From NCBI RefSeq assembly GCF_009389715.1, contig NC_052394.1, positions 22,260,899 to 22,324,898 of the forward strand: a stretch of DNA of 64,000 nucleotides, in the 5' to 3' direction. Positions within the stretch are counted from its first letter, which is position 1. Each line of letters starts with the position of its first letter. This stretch comes from Phoenix dactylifera (Eukaryota > Streptophyta > Magnoliopsida > Arecales > Arecaceae). Below the pieces are notes generated by a model that saw only the letters and a program-made list of their open reading frames with translations, had not been told where the DNA came from and made no database searches. The translations under genes were made by a program, and so were the position numbers. Below are positions 36,093 to 49,330 of this stretch, in pieces.

Positions 36093-38582
36093 CCCGGCGG
36101 AAACCGACGTAAACTTTGTTACGTTCACGTCACGTTCCAAATCCATCTTGATTCTTCGGCAACAAGTAGGGCTGTTTGGAATCAGGACTGCCCCGAGTCC
36201 GATTACACTGCTGGTACGTGCACGTTTCCCGTGTGGACGGGCTTAATGAGTTCGACCACATTTTCGAAGAAGCTTCCGGTCTCTTGAATCTGAGGTCTGG
36301 ACCAAGCTTGACAGGATTAAGGAATCGTTCGGGCAATTTCTCGACACCCGAGAAAACGCGGCGGAGATGCAGTATTAATTATCCTGTATTTGATTGGGTC
36401 ATGAGCTAAATGGATGGATGCTCTTCATTCACTATTTAGTTCAAAAACATTTAGAAAAATTAGATAAAAAAGGTAGATGAAAAAGATGCCATTGTCCATC
36501 CATCTTTGTCTAACAATTTACATCCTTCCAAATTGGAAATATACAAACAAGGATGTAGAGAGCATGTGAAGGGCGGATTTTTAAGTTGGCAAAATTAACT
36601 CTCATTAATTTTTTTGTCAAAATTCTAACACTTCTTTATTTTTTTCGTGCATTTTATTTACACATATTTTTTTTATTTATTTTACCTATACTATTAACCC
36701 TATACCATTAATTTCATTACTAGTTGCTTTAATTTTAGTACATAATTTCTATAATTATAAGTAAATAATTGGAATTGCTTCTATTTTACTATGTATATGT
36801 GCAATTTTTTTAGTTAACTATTTATATAAAATTAATTAAATATGTAAATTAAATTATAAATTAATAAGTTATATAAATAAGTAAAATATATAATTAAATT
36901 AATTCAAATATAACTAATTTAAAAATTATTTATTTAATTGAATTAAAGTAAAATTTAATATTTATATAATTTTTTATATAATTATAAATTATAAAAATTA
37001 TAAGTTTGTATATTTCCCAATTTTTTAAATATAAATAAGTGTTATAAATCGATAATTGTAATATTTTTTTATTAAAGGGTAGTTTGGTAAAAATGTTATA
37101 TAAATACTATTCATCCTTTCTTTCATTTCTGAGGATGGATGGAAGACTCATCCATCCTCTCCTCTATCCATCTCTCATACCAAATAAAAGATTATAGTGG
37201 ACGGCGATACCAGGGAGACTACCGCAATCAATCTATATGAATTGCCAGGATATTGAAGAGAGAATATGATGGTAAGAGATTGGAAAATAGACTGGGTCAG
37301 TGACCATTTTTCCCTCCCTTTTGCGTTGTGCGTTCTTGCAACTAGATTCAAGTCAACGGAACCATGTCAATTATAACACGAGTGACTACCAAGAAAAAGC
37401 AAAGTAGGCATAACTACTGCCAATGTCTTGACATAGAAACTCTGAAGCCACGTTGAAGAACGGCTCGAATGAGTTGGAAAAACACCAACCGCTTTAGTGG
37501 GGTTTCAGTGACTTTTCCAGATACCAGCAGGAATAGCCCGAAACTTGCAGCACCGCACAACGGGTTTAGTTTAGGTCAAACCCAACCAAACTTAAGTACT
37601 TAACCCATAGTAAAAGGCACATTGTTTGGTCTGCAAACACCGATCTTAATTCAAGCCAGATTGGATTTAGGTTGAAGGCAAAGGCATCCTGGCTCGACCT
37701 GAATCTGACCCAATTTTGATCTTCTGCAGCCATCCTATAATATTAATATGCGGACCGATCAGAAGATTCTGAACATAACTTTTCATATAATATCTCCTCC
37801 ATCAAATCAATAATTTTTAACACTAATAAAGATAGAAGCGATTCAAATATCAATAATTAATTATTATCTATTTTGAGATGAAAAGGTAATGCCTGTTGAT
37901 AATTCAATAAGAAATTGGTTATGAAGTATCAAGTTCTTTTAAGTATACTACAAAATGGGATTAAAGTTATTGAACCATAATTATTTTTATCTTTAATTTA
38001 TTTTTTAGAGTTAGGACGTGAATAATCTTTGTCTAAATTGGTGGAGGGCATGATTCCAATCCAATTCATCAACACCCGGTGACTTTAGCATCCTCATGAA
38101 TTCTGAGCATGGGAAATGGTTTCTCCAACAGGAGTTGAGCCAGTTGGGCTGCCCCGGTTTAGACGTTAACCTTAATCATTACCTAAAAAGGAGGTGAAAG
38201 AAGGTGGACTCACTAACAGGTGCTTGATAACAACTTTAACCCGTTAGTTTTTGGAGTTGTATGCAAGTGACATTGCATGGATAAAAATTATAGTGATATT
38301 TACAAGTATAATTGGCTAGATTTAGCAAATACAAAACAATTTCCTCACACCTACTGCTATGCATTATGGGCGACTTGAAGAGTTGAACATGTATTTCCAC
38401 CAAAAGAAGGCTTGAACATGCATTTATATTTATGCTACTGGACCTTTTTAAAGTCTCGAGGTTCTTCATGTCAAGTGCTAAGAACATGCAATGCTTGTTA
38501 AATCGTTTGATCTTCTAATGCAATATTGGCCAATCACCCAACAAAGGGACGCATGGTATGTGGGCACATGAGCTGCATGTTT
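36093..38582. other. AT-rich intergenic region
   Basis: This includes the promoter of the zinc-finger gene. A very AT-rich core (36590-37080) is bracketed by GGATGGATG-like words near 36411 and CATCCATCC-like words near 37150, with TTTGATTGGGTCATGAG and CTCATACCAAATAAAAG at the outer edges. That could be an old MITE (about 36390-37190), though the terminal match is poor. No gene is recognised. Confidence 0.4.
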
Positions 38583-38785
38583 CTTTCTTACTTTTTTTTT
38601 TTTTTTTTTTTGATAAAAACGGTATTCATATAGCTCTTACGTGGCTACAATCTGCCAAGTCAGAAGAAATAAGATGATAAAAGAAAAATAAAATCTCAGC
38701 AGTACTAGTCCAAAGAATCGCTCCGGTGTACCGAGTAACATAGGAGGCAATCCAGTCTGCAGCTCTATTCGCCATTTGATACACA
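38583..38785 (-). mobile_element. 5'-truncated LINE (L1-like) 3' end with target duplication
   Basis: A poly(T) run (38592-38611) marks the tail of a minus-strand insertion. The minus strand reads HVYQMANRAADWIASYVT, which resembles the C-terminal RNase H region of plant L1 elements. CACATGAGCTGCATGTT on the left and CACATGCGAGCTGCATGTT on the right look like target duplications. About 200 bp of the element remain. Confidence 0.75.
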
Positions 38786-39777
38786 TGCGAGCTGCATGTT
38801 GATGTACCGTGCTTCGTATCTTATGCATCTCGAAGTCTAATTTAGTCTCCAGTTGAATTGAAGGTAGGCATCATCCACTAGAGCAGGTCCCATGAACTTC
38901 GTTCCAACATCGGCATCCCACCAGCCGCACCCACAGAAAGTCCCGACAAAGCCCATCAGAAGCCCGGAAAACGTCTATGGATCCATGAGCCAGCCCAATT
39001 GCCCATCCAACAAATAAAACAGAAAATCCAGCAAACTCACACCTGCCACGTAATGAACTCGGCGGTAAAATGTAAAGAACATTGCACCTGTTTAGCATCC
39101 GTTCGTTGTTTTAGTAATTGGTATGCCGACTATTCATTGGATCCCGTCCCTCACCAAAATACTCTTTTACTGAAAGAGAGACGACTCCAAGATATACCGC
39201 ACCTCAATAACTTCCCTTTTGATTAAGATTAAAAAAAAAAAAAAAATCACTTTACCACACTGCTCTCTTTCCCGCTCGCAGGACCAGCGCTGCCTCCATG
39301 ACCCCTGCCATGGGGACTGAGACAGTGAATGATCCTGGGAAGCAGCAACTTTTTAATTGACCAAAAATACTCTCCATCCATAGTACCAAAGTTCCTCATG
39401 ACCCTCTCTTCGACGCACAAAGCCACCTTTACTGACCAATTACACAACCATGAGAATAAGATGGTATGATAAGATGAGGGTCATTTTGTCATTCAAGCGC
39501 CTTCTTTGCACAATTCTATAATTTAATAGATAATAATCCAGGATTGACCCATACTGACCCTTGATCAACCAGGGCCTACAGCTAATCCCAATTCCAGATC
39601 CATTTACAAAAAGCATTAATCAACTGAGCCCCTTCTTCCATGATTTTGCACACAGAATACATTTTGGAATGGTTTGGTTATATGCTTCATACCAAGCAAC
39701 TTTGCGTTCCCAAAAACTCCAAATCCAAGTCTCCAGAGGCTACAAAGTACAGACCCCCCTCTTTGGTTCCTCGCCTG

Positions 39778-39812
<35 letters not shown>

Positions 39813-40272
39813 TTGGTGCGCTGCCCCCATGACAAGTTCTCACCCACATGTCCTCGTTAGATACTCATCCGACATCTGCTGCTCTCGAGCCATTTCAAAT
39901 CCGCACCCATCCATGAAGCCTTCTTGCATGCTGTAGAACACCAACAGCAGCGCACCACTCGCCAGCTACAGCATTCTCTCTCCTGCTAATCGTACCTCCT
40001 CTACTTCTCTCCTTCCCTCGCTATAACCAGCCTTGCATGCCTCTTTTACCACGACCTATATCGCCTCCTAACTGATCTCCCTTTCCCTCTCTCTCGCTGC
40101 GATTTTCCTTCTATCATAAGGAATTTGCGCAGGGAATTTTGGGCCTTGACTTACTCTCCTGTCTCCAGTTTGTTTTCTAGTACTCTTTGCTCTTTTTCTT
40201 GGCCGAGGGTCGGTGGGCTCTCCGAGATCGGGTGAGTGGGTGGGTGGTGGTGGTGGTGGTGGAGGTGCGAAC
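38786..40272. other. intergenic, upstream of the ALP1-like gene
   Basis: This contains a CT microsatellite (39781-39810) and pyrimidine-rich DNA (CTCTCTC near 40085) that probably belongs to the promoter or 5' UTR of the downstream gene. Open frames here are short and match nothing I know. Confidence 0.5.
39781..39810. repeat. (CT)n microsatellite
   Basis: Fifteen CT units in the upstream region of the ALP1-like gene. Confidence 0.96.
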
Positions 40273-43200
40273 ATGGGGCCCATTAGAGGGTTCCGGAAGA
40301 GGAAGAGGGCCGAGAAGAAGGCCGAGAGGTGCGCCGCCGCTGCGTCGATGGCGTCGGGACAGGGAACTGGTGATTGGTGGGATGACTTCTCGAGAAGGAT
40401 TACAGGTTTATCTCTCTTCCCACTTGTTCTTGCTTGCTCTTCTTTCTTATGGATGTCTTATCTTGCTGTGCCACTGTTTTTTTATACCTTTAGTTCTTGC
40501 AATTAACGGCGCCGAATGGATGATATTGTAGTTCGTGGATTTCATGTATTTTGGGTTGTTAGATTCGGTAATGTTTTTTTTTTTTTTTTTTTTTTCTGTC
40601 ATTTTAGTTTGGGTCCTGAATTAGATGTTTGTGCTTTCTTGATTACGTGTGACGCAACAGATATTGTATGAGTACTGCATCACAAACCTCAGTGTTATTT
40701 AACATTTGGGGTGATGGCTTTCCATAACAAAAGTTGGATAGCAAGGAGTGATCTTCTTAGATTGAATTATGTTCGCGTCCACGATACTTATTAGGTTTTC
40801 ATAGGTGGGTTAACACGTTTTGCTTTACTTTTTTGATCAAATGTGATTGAAGTCATATATGATGAGGTCCCAGAAGGGAGATATTTTTGGATGTGGATCT
40901 CCTACTCTAAAGTTGCAGTTGTCAGATAATGTGGATGCTTGTTATCGGATTTGGTTGATGTTGTTAGACGCAATGTTTAAGCACTTCTATTTTTTTGCAT
41001 TGTATCAGATCTTAGAGGTGCATCCTTAATTGTTTGAATGATAAATATAACCAAGTTTTCCTTATTTTGCTCGTTCATTTGTTTGTTAGCGAGATGGTAG
41101 CTTATTATGGTAGCGTTTGGAACTTGATGCCCAACATTCTTCAAGTGGAAGCCATGATCTCTGTGGAGATTGTTTGAAAGGTCCTTCTGCTCATAATGCT
41201 CGGACTGCGCAACATGACAAAATTTTGAAGACCTCAGGCCCAATCACAGCAAATGAGAGGACAAGAAGTTCAACAGATGAATGAGTTTATCACATTAGAC
41301 TTGTTTTGTTCCTATTGACATAAGCCACTGTTGCAGGGTAGGTTCAATGATAATTGAAATGATCAAGCGGCTTTCTTCAGATGCTGTTTTCTCTACCAGA
41401 TATCTTCAGGAGTATAACAAACTTACATGTTTTTCTTTCTTCTTGTTCCTCTTTAAGTTTTGATTTGATAACTCTTCTTCATACTAAAAGTTTCTTTAGG
41501 TTATGCTAAATCTTAATCATGAATAAAGCTTACTAATTTTTTGGGTTTTGTTCAAATATTTCTTGAAACCATGGTTGATTTATTGGTGTGTCGAAGGAAA
41601 GGGATTTAGCATTACTTTAATACCCTAGAGATGAATGCTAGTTTGATAATTTGAAAGGATTATCAAAACTTTCAAAAATTTGAAAGAAAGTTAAAAATAC
41701 ATGGGCAAGCATGATGACCTTTTATGTATAATAGAAAGATGTTTGTAATAATAATAACGTGAAGAAAAACAAGACTTCTGATGGGATATTTTGCAAATTT
41801 GATTTAGAAAATTGCCATATTTCAGATAAGTTACTCTAAGACTCACTATCCTATAATTTATCAATCTTGAAAAGTACCACCGTGCACGTAGAGACTAACA
41901 TCAATGTTTCTAGGAATTGCCTAAATTAAATCAGAAAAAATGAAATGTAGATTTCTTTGAGGTGATTTCACTGAAGCTTCCTAACCTTAGAAAGTAAAGG
42001 AATCAAATAAACATTGGAAAACTCCAACATTTTTTTGATAATCTTGGCCCATGGCCTCATGTATGTTGGATGTCCGTTAGGAAACAAAAATCCTGTTTTA
42101 CTGGTGCACTCAGCCATCAAATATTTTGCTATCTAAAACATGTTCTTGAGTGTATATTTTGTCCTCCTTTCACACTTTCATTAGGAGTGAGGTATGTACC
42201 AGCATGCTTGGTTTGTTTGTAGTATCTAGCAACTAGATGTAGAAACAAAACCACTTACACTCTTCTTGCCAAAGGTTACATGCACGCTTAGTCTTTTAGT
42301 TCTCTTGCTATGTATTGAGATATGATTGTTGAAGAGATTTACATACAACTCTTTGTTTCAGCATCATCTTTAGAATCATTGCCGTTGCCATGCTATCCGC
42401 GGGTTGAGATAGGTCTTTTGTGCCTAGTTCATGCCTTATGTAGGCCAGTGTACTGGGCAATATATCTCATAGTGCTATGGTGGTGGTTTTGCTTTATTGT
42501 TTCATTTCCTACTCAGTGTTGCATTTGATGCTTCCACTTCATTGTATCATTTTTTTTCCCACTTTTATCACCACAATTTGTTGCTTCAAGTGTTCAACAG
42601 ATCCAATTCTTTAAACAATTCTTTGACATCTTTAAAAGAACTCTGCATCAGAGGGGAGGTTGCAAGATGAACTGGACTGGTTGAATTCTAAGGACTATGC
42701 AGATTTAGCTTGTCTACTCATTTTTGGTTTATCTAACATTTGAATGTTCTATATTTGTTCTTCAAGTTTAAGGTCAAGTATATCATTTTTCAGAAGTTTC
42801 AGAAAAAAATGTCTCTAGACTCTCTACCAAGATTAAGCATTTGTTTGCTGCTTAAGTCCCATAATCATTTTCCTGATGATACCCATACCTTGGAAATTCA
42901 TCTACTCTTTGATTTTTTTTTTTGTTGTTTTTTTGTTTTTTGCCTTTCTCTTGCAGATTCTATCACATATACTGGAACAATAGCGTGGTAGTGTTCCATC
43001 CCCGATGAAGATTGGAACTTTAGCTCCTTAACTGAGAATGTCCTGATAATCATTGAATAATCATAGATCGATTAATTATTGGTTGTGGTTGTTTGGTAAT
43101 GAAATGCTAGATATATGGATCGCTTGGAATCTTGGGCAGTAGACAGAATTATTAGGTGATGTCTGGACATGCTTTAAGTTTTGACGTCAAGGTGTCCGTG

Positions 43201-44142
43201 CCAATAATTGAGATATTGGAGAAAAACATATCTCCCCTGATTCTCGGAAAATCATATGCACTGATTAGAATCATATTTGTGAAAGGAATCTTGTGCATGT
43301 ATAGGAGAAATATGTTGGGAAGCAAAAGAAGATTTATTTTTTGAAATAACTATTTTGAAAGAACAATTTCTGATTCCAACATTGTTCAGCAGATTAAATG
43401 ATGATTTGTGCACTTACAATTATAAATTATAGAGATCACAAATGTCTGTATGCCCCAAAATATCCAAGTAGTACAATGAATGTTTTTTCAGATAAGACAT
43501 GTTCTGTTATATTAGAATGCCAACTAGCATTTTGCGTCTATAGTGGTTGATTAGGCTTTTTTCCATTAATTATACTAATTATTGCTCTCAGTTTGTGAAT
43601 GAGAAGTATTTGTCATTTGGATAGATATGTGAAACCATGTATGAACTTTTAAGCTGAACATTAAAGTTAAAAAAAAAAGTGGAATACTAAATACAAATTA
43701 AATAGCAATATCCATATTTAACTGATGAAATTAGTTTAATAGATCTAGTATGAAAAGTGTTAAACATAAAAAATGTAGATCTATTTGATCATGTGGAACT
43801 AGTAGATATATGAGTTTAAGACTGGAAAGATACATAACATTGGCTGTTATGTTTCATGTTTTTGCTATTTGGGCATATTTACTATTTCCTGTTATCTGAT
43901 ACCATTAATGGACAAGCCATACTCTGCACCTACATTTTCCCTTAGCTAACGCCATTCATACTTATGAAGTACTATGTTTCAGTTAGTCAAGCCTTAAACA
44001 AACATTCCTTCCACAGTCTCCATCTAGAGTCTTCTTTGGTTCCTCTACCTCATGTCCTATTTTCAGCTTTTTCTGCACAACTTTGTCTCCTCTCTTTATT
44101 GAGTCCTTTCATATTCATTATGGAAGATAGTTTTCTGTCAGT

Positions 44143-44173
<31 letters not shown>

Positions 44174-47100
44174 TTGATATGCTGTAAGTGGAAAAACCTA
44201 GTCTTCTTCTACCATACTAAGTTCTGTTTTTGAGTTGTTCAAGGAATTTTCTAGATTTTAGATGTTTTAATGGTGTAAAAGGGTTAACTTTTGTCTCTGT
44301 ATTAAAGGGTCTGATTTTCCTAGACACGGGAAGGCCAAGCAGAGTGGAGCTCCAAATTTTGTCGTAGGGTTAGAAAATAGGGGAAGAACTAAACCAATCA
44401 TGTTGGAAGTGATCAGGAAGACTTTGGTAAATCTTAAGTGGTGTTTACGTTGAGAGAATTTTCAGCTATTCCTATTTAATTTGTCATCTTGCAAACAACA
44501 TCTGTTCCAATATCTAATTGTATATCATATAACAATATATTGAATGTTAATTATCAATGAAAAAAGTATAATTCTCATCTACATAACGTGTAAAATAATC
44601 TAATGACTTCAACATGCATGACATAATATATTGCAATTGTTGGTATTTTTTACCAAGGAAAGGAGCTTTTGTCTTTTTAACATTTGATTGCTGTCCTATT
44701 TTGTATACCCCATCAATCTTTTTGAATAAGACAATACCAAACTCAAAAGTAGAAAATCAGACATCAAAAATTCAGTATCTATAGTATCTCTTATAGAACT
44801 TACTCTGATATTTTCCATCCGTTGCTTAAAATCATAAATTATCTATGGACATAAGGTCTATTGCTATCAATTACACAAGCTAGGGCACTAAGATTATATA
44901 CCTTTTTATGGTCCACCTTCACTTGATTAAATAAGTTCTTTATATTTATATTGTTTCTCCCAGAATAAGGGATGCCAAAATTGATATTTGGATCGGTATC
45001 TAATTCATGTTCGGTCAAGAACCCTTGTTTGAGTACATCATTCCTTAGGGCTTGCCATTGTTTTATTCCAAATCATGATCAACAAGTTTTGAGACTTGGG
45101 AGTGCAAGATCTTATTAGGGTGTGAACATGATGATCAAGGTTCCAAATCCTATGCTAACACACTGAACTAGGGCCGAATCCCCCCTATATAAATCCTAGA
45201 ATACAGAAGATGTTGCATATTCAAGTGCGTTGCCTGATGTTGCCATAGCCAAAAACATTGAAGATCGAACTAATTCAAGGAACTGAAATCAAGATCTCCA
45301 AGATCTCCAAAAACATTGATCCATACATCTCCAAGATCTGAATCAAATCCTTGAAATGTTGATGCAAAGCTAAACTGGCTTAACAATGATCCAATATATG
45401 TAGAATGTCATTGAGATGCGACAGAAATGGAATGGCACAAGATTAATATGCCGGCCTAAAGAAGCATTGACCAAACTATGAGAGGGCGAAGATGGTGAAG
45501 TCTTTGACTCTGCAAGATGTAGGCCTTATGAAACACCATGGAACCTATAGAAACCTTGAGGAATGGCAAAGATGGGAAATGACAAGCAAGAATAAGTAAA
45601 TTTTATTGTTCCATATTGTAATTGATCAAAGTATCCTACTGTAAACTAGAGCACTAGGTACAAAGCGGATTCCACAAATTGGCAAAGTGATACATTCCAA
45701 TACCTACATAAACCACAAAACTATTGGAAGAGCAAAAGAGATCAAACATCAATTACAAGACAAAACATGTGGATCTCTATAATTGAGCATAATGGGAGCA
45801 TAAAAGGTCAACATCATATGCTAAATTGCTTTAAGCTATACAGGAAGCTTTTGGAATCATGCAAGAAGTTCTTCAGTAAATTGGTATCATCAAGTTCATA
45901 CTGAAGCATCATACATAGTTTCCTGTCTTAGGATCAGATTTTTATCTTGTTTCTTCGTGCAGGAAAGGTGCAGGTTAGCTTGTCCATGACTAAAGAAGCT
46001 CTCCGTTCCCACTTCCTGCTATTAGAACTTACAAGTAGAGAGTATCTGGGATAAAGTAAGATAGGAAGAAAAAGGTTTTCATGGTGATGATAGCATCAAA
46101 AGGCATTCTGCATTTTCACGCGACCTATTGGTGCATTTATATTGATGGTGTATCTTTCACGCTTGTGCAAACTCCTAGAGAGGAGCTTCTATATAATATT
46201 CAGTAATGCAGCCCAGATGTTATAGTTTCAAAAATGAATTTCTGTCAAGCTGTGGGAAAATGAAGGCTGTTTATATTGGATTTATTTGGTTGTAGCTATC
46301 TTAAGTAAAATCACTTGAATGGAGCAAACTTAATCTGACTCTGGTTATCTAAGTCAATATTATGAGTTGTTTACTATATTGGTATTGGGAAAATTTTAAA
46401 TCTGTAAATAAACATGTAGAAGTAATTTCAGCAACATCTTGTGGGGTAATTGAATGGATTAAATCCCAGTACAATAGCTTCTATTGTAGTGGAAATTTGG
46501 CGATCCCGGAGTAACTTGAATGAAGTATTTGATGTACTAATGTATAGAAACAAAATACTTAAGATATAGTGCATGTTTTGGGTTGTACATTCACAACTAC
46601 TTCATTAACTATTGATCGATATGGTGATGCACCATTCACTAGAGGTTATGAACTAACCTTGTGCATCAGCATATTAATACTAGTTTCTCAGTTCTTCTCA
46701 ACTTGGCAAAACTAACCCATTTTAAGATAACGGGGTATGTTTTACTTGTATGGTTAAAATTTAAATTCCCAGAAAAAGAAAAGGCTAGGAAATTTATGAT
46801 GTATGAATTGCCTCCAGACCATGGGATGGTTGAATCATCTTCAGCATTAGGTCTCATTCTTCAACACATGCAGGCGAGGATTCTTTAGGTGTTGATAGTA
46901 CAAGTGCGCACCGCAATGCTTGCTTATTTTAATTGGAGAAAGGTGTATGTTACAAAACTGCTTCTTAGTTTGCACTTCTTGAATGATGATTCTGGGCATA
47001 AAGTTGCTTGAAGTGAAGTTACAACATTGAGGCTTCAGCATGTAGGTGTCCATTAGTATCTCAATTGAGTAGTTTTTTACATTTTAGAGCTATAGATGTT

Positions 47101-49330
47101 GAGTGAGGGTAGTAGAAGCACTGGTTTCACAGGTTTCAGCAAGCTCCAAAACCTACGCACCATGATCAGTTGAATGCTATTGTGGGAATGCATCAGGTTT
47201 GGTCTGTTTGGATCATGTTAGATTCATTGCACGTCAAAGAAATCCCAGTCCGGATCTAACTAATTCATAATCAAGTTGCAAAAAATGGACCCCTGAAGCC
47301 ATATGTTTTATATGGACCCACAATATATAGAGAGCATGACAAATCCAAACCAGTATCTTATCCAACTTTACATATAGGCTGTACGTAGTCAATATGTTAT
47401 AAATGATTACTACCATGGTGTTGACACCATAGGTCCATATGTACATTACATAAGGTTCTTTTGTGCTTTATGATTTCTATTTCTTCTATTCAAGTGGCTT
47501 GTTATAAGAGACAGGCAGGTATGCCATAGCCTCTAACAGTCATCACCATTGTTTTAGGGCTTTCTCTGAGTGATATAGCAAAGCAGTCTTCAGCAGACAT
47601 CACCGACTATCGCAACTTTCTAGCAGAACATCTTGATGCTAATACTGTCTGCTTCCAGTATTCTAGTTTAAGGTCGGTGTCAAACATTGCAGCCCTTACT
47701 GGCGTCTCTTTTTCATAAAATTTAAACAACCTTAATTAGCATAACAAAGAGATGTGTTTGCATTGGTGTAACATACACAAGATTGAGATAAAATCAGGAA
47801 TGACTTCAGCAGTTTACATCAAGGAAATGGTTCTGACTCCTTGTCTCAAATAGAAACCAATGAAAAAGAAATTTACTAGCAGCACGTAGCATTAAAAGGT
47901 CCATTCTTAATACTATTGTAGTTAACTAGCGGCACAAGTATACATTTGCTTTAACTCATTTCATGTGACTGGTAAAAAGTTCAGTTGTATGTCCAAACTT
48001 TGAATATAAAGTGCTTTCTTCATGTCCTAATGGGGATCTAAAATTCGCAAATTTCAGTCATCTACTTCTCAATGGAGGCACCATGTTTTCTATCGCTGCT
48101 AAATTTATCTTATTTTTTGTGCTTGTGTTCTTTCCCACTGCACCTGGTTGTCTTTACATTTTGGTGATGAGTCTTTGCAGTGACAATGGAATTTATCTTT
48201 AATATGAAGTTTCTGATAAACTTTGAATCTTCTCGAACCGTTGTGCTACGAGTTGATGATTCTTCCCATCAATTGTTACTTTCTCAGGACCCTTATCTTT
48301 ATCAAAAGAACCAAAAAGATTTGAGTCTGTCTTCAAGATCTCAAGGAAGACCTTCAACTACATATCCTCATTGGTGAGGGAGGACTTGATGGCAAAGACA
48401 ACTAACTTCACATTCACAGATGGAAAGATCCTGTCTGTGGATGATCAAGTAGCTGTTGCTCTAAGAAGGTTGGGTTCTGGTGAGTCGCTACTGAATATAG
48501 GAACATCCTTTGGGATGAACCATTCGACTGTCTCTCAAGTGACCTGGCGATTTGTGGAGTCTATGGAAGAGAGAGGACTTCACCACCTCCGATGGCCCAA
48601 TTCTGAAGAGATGGAAGTTATAAAGTCCAGGTTTGAGAAAGTCCGGGGTCTGCCTAACTGCTGTGGTGCCATTGACACCACCCACATCATGATGTGCCTG
48701 CCTTCTGTGGACTCCTCCAACAAAGTGTGGATTGATTATGAGAAGAATTACAGCATGGTCCTGCAGGCCATTGTGGACCCTGAGATGAGGTTCCGGGACA
48801 TTGTCACTGGCTGGCCCGGTAGCATGAATGAGTTACTCGTGCTTTACAGCTCAGGATTCTACAAATTGTGTGAAAAAGGCGCAAGGCTGAATGGAAAAAA
48901 GATGGAGCTTTCAGAAGGTTCAGAGGTGAGTGAGTATATAATTGGAGATGCCGGCTTCCCCCTCCATCCCTGGCTTCTTACTCCTTACCAAGGGAAGGAC
49001 CTTTCAGATTCCAAAATTGAGTTCAACAAGCGACACTCTGCAACCAGAATGGTGGCACAGAGGGCATTGGCAAGACTGAAGGATATGTGGAAGATTGTTC
49101 AGGGGGAAATGTGGCGACCTGATAAGCATAGACTGCCAAGAATTATTCTCGTTTGTTGCTTGCTTCACAACATAGTCATAGACTTGGAAGATGAAGTGAC
49201 GGATGAGATGCCGTTGTCTCACCACCATGACACCCGTTACAAGCAGCGATATTGTGATGCGGGGGACAAGTTTGGAGTTGAACTGAGGGATAAGTTAACT
49301 CAATACTTGTCTGGTAGATTGCCGACCTGA
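40273..49330 (+). CDS. domesticated PIF/Harbinger transposase, ALP1-like (At3g55350-like)
   Basis: Two exons, 40273-40405 and 48288-49330, joined in phase across a 7.88 kb intron, give 391 residues. Exon 1 encodes MGPIRGFRKRKRAEKK...DWWDDFSRRIT and exon 2 continues GPLSLSKEPKRFESVFKISR, exactly the layout of the plant ALP1-like host proteins. A helix-turn-helix-like region (about residues 97-137, VALRRLGSGESL) is followed by the DDE nuclease fold: GAIDTTHI (first Asp, D174), GWPGSMNELL (Glu at 226 where active transposases have Asp), GDAGFPLHPW, and MVAQRALARLK (Gln at 302 where active enzymes have Glu). The conserved RLPRIILVCCLLHNIVID follows. Lost catalytic residues, a long intact frame and family-wide conservation point to a host protein. 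The Arabidopsis relative ALP1 acts with Polycomb complexes; the same role here is an inference. Confidence 0.92.
40406..48287 (+). other. 7.9 kb intron of the ALP1-like gene
   Basis: AT-rich with no exon or gene I recognise. It holds poly(T) runs (near 40569-40595 and 42909-42922), a TTTA microsatellite (44141-44175) and no clear complete transposon. Its length is unusual next to the other introns here. Confidence 0.65.
44141..44175. repeat. (TTTA)n microsatellite
   Basis: About eight TTTA units inside the large ALP1-like intron. Confidence 0.95.

Noticed and set aside
36390-37190. Possible MITE with GGATGG/CCATCC ends
   Set aside because: The termini pair poorly and no target duplication could be identified, so it is noted only within the intergenic entry.
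38871-39098. Minus-strand open frame with hydrophobic stretches
   Set aside because: I could not link it to any family, and there is no supporting neighbour exon or splice pattern.
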